7,241 nt of DNA, taken from assembly GCA_051867915.1 (NCBI GenBank), contig JBJDZJ010000164.1, forward strand, positions 1 to 7,241, written 5' to 3'. A model generated the notes under the pieces. That model was not told the DNA's origin. It did no database searches and saw only the letters and a program-made list of their open reading frames with translations. The stretch's first letter is position 1, and each line of letters opens with the position of its first letter. A program made the position numbers and the translations under genes. This document shows, piece by piece, positions 6,481 through 7,241 of this stretch. The DNA comes from CAKSQF01 sp051867915. GTDB lineage: Bacteria > Bacillota > Clostridia > Oscillospirales > CAG-272.

Positions 6481-6498
6481 GCCCCGTTCGTCCGGGGC
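6481..6498 (-). other. Hairpin in the ThuA-gene leader
   Basis: GCCCCG / CGGGGC (6 bp) with a 6-nt loop lies just inside the predicted leader, some 4-20 nt after the predicted transcription start. No U-tract follows on -, so it is not an obvious attenuator; it could stabilise the mRNA 5' end. Confidence 0.45.
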
Positions 6499-6508
6499 CG
6501 TTGACATA

Positions 6509-6537
6509 AGTATAGCATTTTTTCCGACCTTTGTCAA
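6509..6537 (-). promoter_or_regulatory. Strong sigma-A-type promoter of the ThuA-like gene
   Basis: On - a perfect -35 box TTGACA (6532-6537) and -10 box TATACT (6509-6514) are 17 nt apart, with TGC before the -10 box giving an extended -10. The transcription start should fall near 6502, giving a leader of about 75 nt. The heptamer GTTGACA overlapping the -35 box recurs inverted at 6500-6506 over the start point, a possible operator. Confidence 0.88.
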
Positions 6538-6700
6538 CCGATTTTTGTAAGGTTTCGGGTTGGGAAGAAAAAGATTGCCGCCGCCCCTGCCCCCTGTCGG
6601 CAAGGCACGGCGAGCCAAAGACTCCGAGGGAACAAGTCCGAGCGTGGGGGAAAGAGAGTTCGCCGTATTCGACTCCTTCCGTCATCCTGCGGAAAAACCT

Positions 6701-6741
6701 CCCTCGGAGATGGAGGCACGACGAGCCAAAGACTCCGAGGG
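6701..6741. repeat. Nested hairpin of the middle tandem unit
   Basis: Outer arms CCCTCGGAG (6701-6709) and CTCCGAGGG (6733-6741) pair perfectly. The inner inverted repeat is weakened by an A-A opposition (GGCACG / CGAGCC). Confidence 0.7.
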
Positions 6742-6812
6742 AACAAATCCAAGCGTGGGGGAGGGAGACTTCACCGTGATCCGACTCCTTCCGCCATCCT
6801 GCGGAAAAACCT

Positions 6813-6853
6813 CTTTCGGAGATGGAGGCTCGGCGAGCCAAAGACTCCGAGGG
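6813..6853. repeat. Nested hairpin of the outer tandem unit
   Basis: Outer arms CTTTCGGAG (6813-6821) and CTCCGAGGG (6845-6853) give seven Watson-Crick pairs and two T-G oppositions that would be U-G pairs in + strand RNA. The inner repeat GGCTCG G CGAGCC is perfect. Confidence 0.7.
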
Positions 6854-6932
6854 AACAAATCCGAGCGTGGGGGAAAGAGAGTTCACCTCTGTCATGGGAG
6901 GCGGAACGCCGATCACATAGGAGATGGGGGTT

Positions 6933-6965
6933 CTCAGGGGAAGAACTTTGAGTTCTTCCCCTGAG
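6933..6965. repeat. Hairpin H3 of the right repeat
   Basis: The 15-bp stem is identical to that at 181-213, with loop TTG read on +. Confidence 0.85.
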
Positions 6966-6979
6966 CGTCTCTTTGCGAG

Positions 6980-7001
6980 ACTTTCTCCACGCGGAGAAAG
7001 T
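6980..7001. repeat. Hairpin H2 of the right repeat
   Basis: ACTTTCTCC / GGAGAAAGT, a perfect 9-bp stem with a 4-nt loop. It sits at the exact register of 145-166 but with different paired bases. Confidence 0.78.
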
Positions 7002-7019
7002 CGGAAAAAGGATTAAATC

Positions 7020-7041
7020 CAATTTCTCGTCAGAGAAATTG
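7020..7041. repeat. Hairpin H1 of the right repeat
   Basis: The 9-bp stem CAATTTCTC / GAGAAATTG is identical to that at 105-126. Confidence 0.8.
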
Positions 7042-7083
7042 TACCTTATATCAGAGAGATTGAAAAAGTCTATATTAAGAAAT

Positions 7084-7128
7084 CGCGGGGGAGGAACCAT
7101 CTCAAACGCCGAAGTTTCCTCCCCCGCG
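7084..7128 (-). terminator. GC-rich hairpin, possible terminator of a gene beyond the right edge
   Basis: A perfect 13-bp stem (CGCGGGGGAGGAA / TTCCTCCCCCGCG) encloses a 19-nt loop. Read on - it is followed by ATTTCTTAATAT, a modest T-rich tail; read on + it is followed by CCCCCACTTCC. It could end transcription of a - strand gene entering from the right. The loop and adjoining bases are the 26-nt head motif shared with position 1. Confidence 0.5.
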
Positions 7129-7241
7129 CCCCCACTTCCTTGGCTGCCGACATATTCTTACAATTTATAAGGATGATGAAAAACGGTCTTGACCGCCCTG
7201 TCGGGATACGCTGTGAGCCGGAACCTCATCGGGGACAAATC
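7129..7241. other. Unresolved right-edge segment
   Basis: No gene can be called. On - two frames are open from the edge to stops at 7158-7160 and 7165-7167, so it may hold the last 25 or so codons of a gene lying to the right, which would fit the hairpin at 7084-7128. On + an ATG at 7173 is open to the edge, but its AAGG is too close to serve as a normal ribosome binding site. None of the short peptides is recognisable. Confidence 0.25.

Larger units (their letters stand above)
6604..6890 (-). repeat. Tandem array of about 111-bp units inside the right element
   Basis: A shared core (GGCNCG...CGAGCC, CTCCGAGGG, then AGCGTGGGGG) begins at 6604, 6715 and 6827, giving periods of 111 and 112 bp. 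The unit at 6604 is truncated: its partner arm CCCTCGGAG is replaced by the tail sequence. Because one period is not a multiple of three, the array does not keep a reading frame, which argues against a protein repeat. Confidence 0.85.
6577..7119 (-). repeat. Right copy of the structured intergenic repeat element, inverted and expanded
   Basis: Read on - (towards the ThuA gene) it has the same order as 1-396: 26-nt head motif (7119-7094), H1 (7041-7020), H2 (7001-6980), H3 (6965-6933), and a repeat unit with nested hairpin (about 6889-6771). It then differs by adding a second full unit and a partial third before a tail rich in GGCGG (about 6602-6577). The left copy has one unit. Between the head and H1 the copies differ in length and sequence. 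Frames open across it on both strands (for example + 6560-6964) have repetitive, low-complexity translations and no plausible start signals, so I call none of them a gene. Confidence 0.85.

Noticed and set aside
6604..6890. CRISPR-like array
   Set aside because: Units are 111-112 bp and similar throughout, without short repeats and unique spacers, and no cas gene is present.
6560..6964. Open frame on + across the right repeat (134 codons) with repeated peptides, and its 62-codon counterpart on - at 182-370
   Set aside because: Comparing the copies gives about as many amino acid changes as silent ones, the 112-bp period breaks frame, and the opposite strand is equally open. A structured non-coding repeat explains it better.
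7173..7241. Start of a + strand gene (ATG ATG AAA AAC...) at the right edge
   Set aside because: The AAGG is too close to the ATG, only 23 codons are visible, and other frames there are equally open.

Overview
The window looks like chromosomal DNA from a Gram-positive, probably gut-type Clostridia (Bacillota) of balanced to moderately high GC. This is inferred from strong AAGGAG/AAAGGA-type ribosome binding sites, sigma-A promoters with extended -10 boxes, lipobox lipoproteins and GC-rich hairpin terminators. I see no rRNA, tRNA, CRISPR array, transposase or phage gene.

Layout, left to right. (1) 1-396: a structured, non-coding intergenic repeat. (2) A consensus-like promoter at 433-461, then galE (520-1527) and a polyprenyl-phosphate sugar transferase (1619-3136), both on +, ending in a perfect 17-bp hairpin terminator. 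Together they look like a small surface-polysaccharide unit: GalE supplies UDP-galactose and the transferase starts glycan assembly on the lipid carrier. (3) 3341-3961 and 3983-4981 (+): two tandem lipoprotein genes sharing a 181-residue domain that is about 96% identical at DNA level. The second has an extra N-terminal segment of about 120 residues. (4) 4995-5030: a hairpin between converging genes. (5) On -, a small membrane protein (5087-5524) and a ThuA-fold protein (5705-6427) with a very good promoter at 6509-6537. (6) 6577-7119: a second copy of the repeat, inverted relative to the first and expanded by tandem 111/112-bp units. (7) 7129-7241: an unresolved edge.

The most unusual content is the repeat pair. 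The copies are inverted to each other, yet each sits directly upstream of the promoter of an inward-reading gene (galE on the left, the ThuA gene on the right). They carry several stable hairpins. One shows compensatory base changes between copies. In two others every non-Watson-Crick pair becomes a G-U pair only on the strand opposite to the downstream gene. This suggests a structured RNA (or RNA-like) repeat family transcribed away from the neighbouring gene. That reading is inference from only two copies (plus internal units) and needs a genome-wide alignment. Several long reading frames across the repeats look spurious, including ones that run in frame into galE and the ThuA gene.
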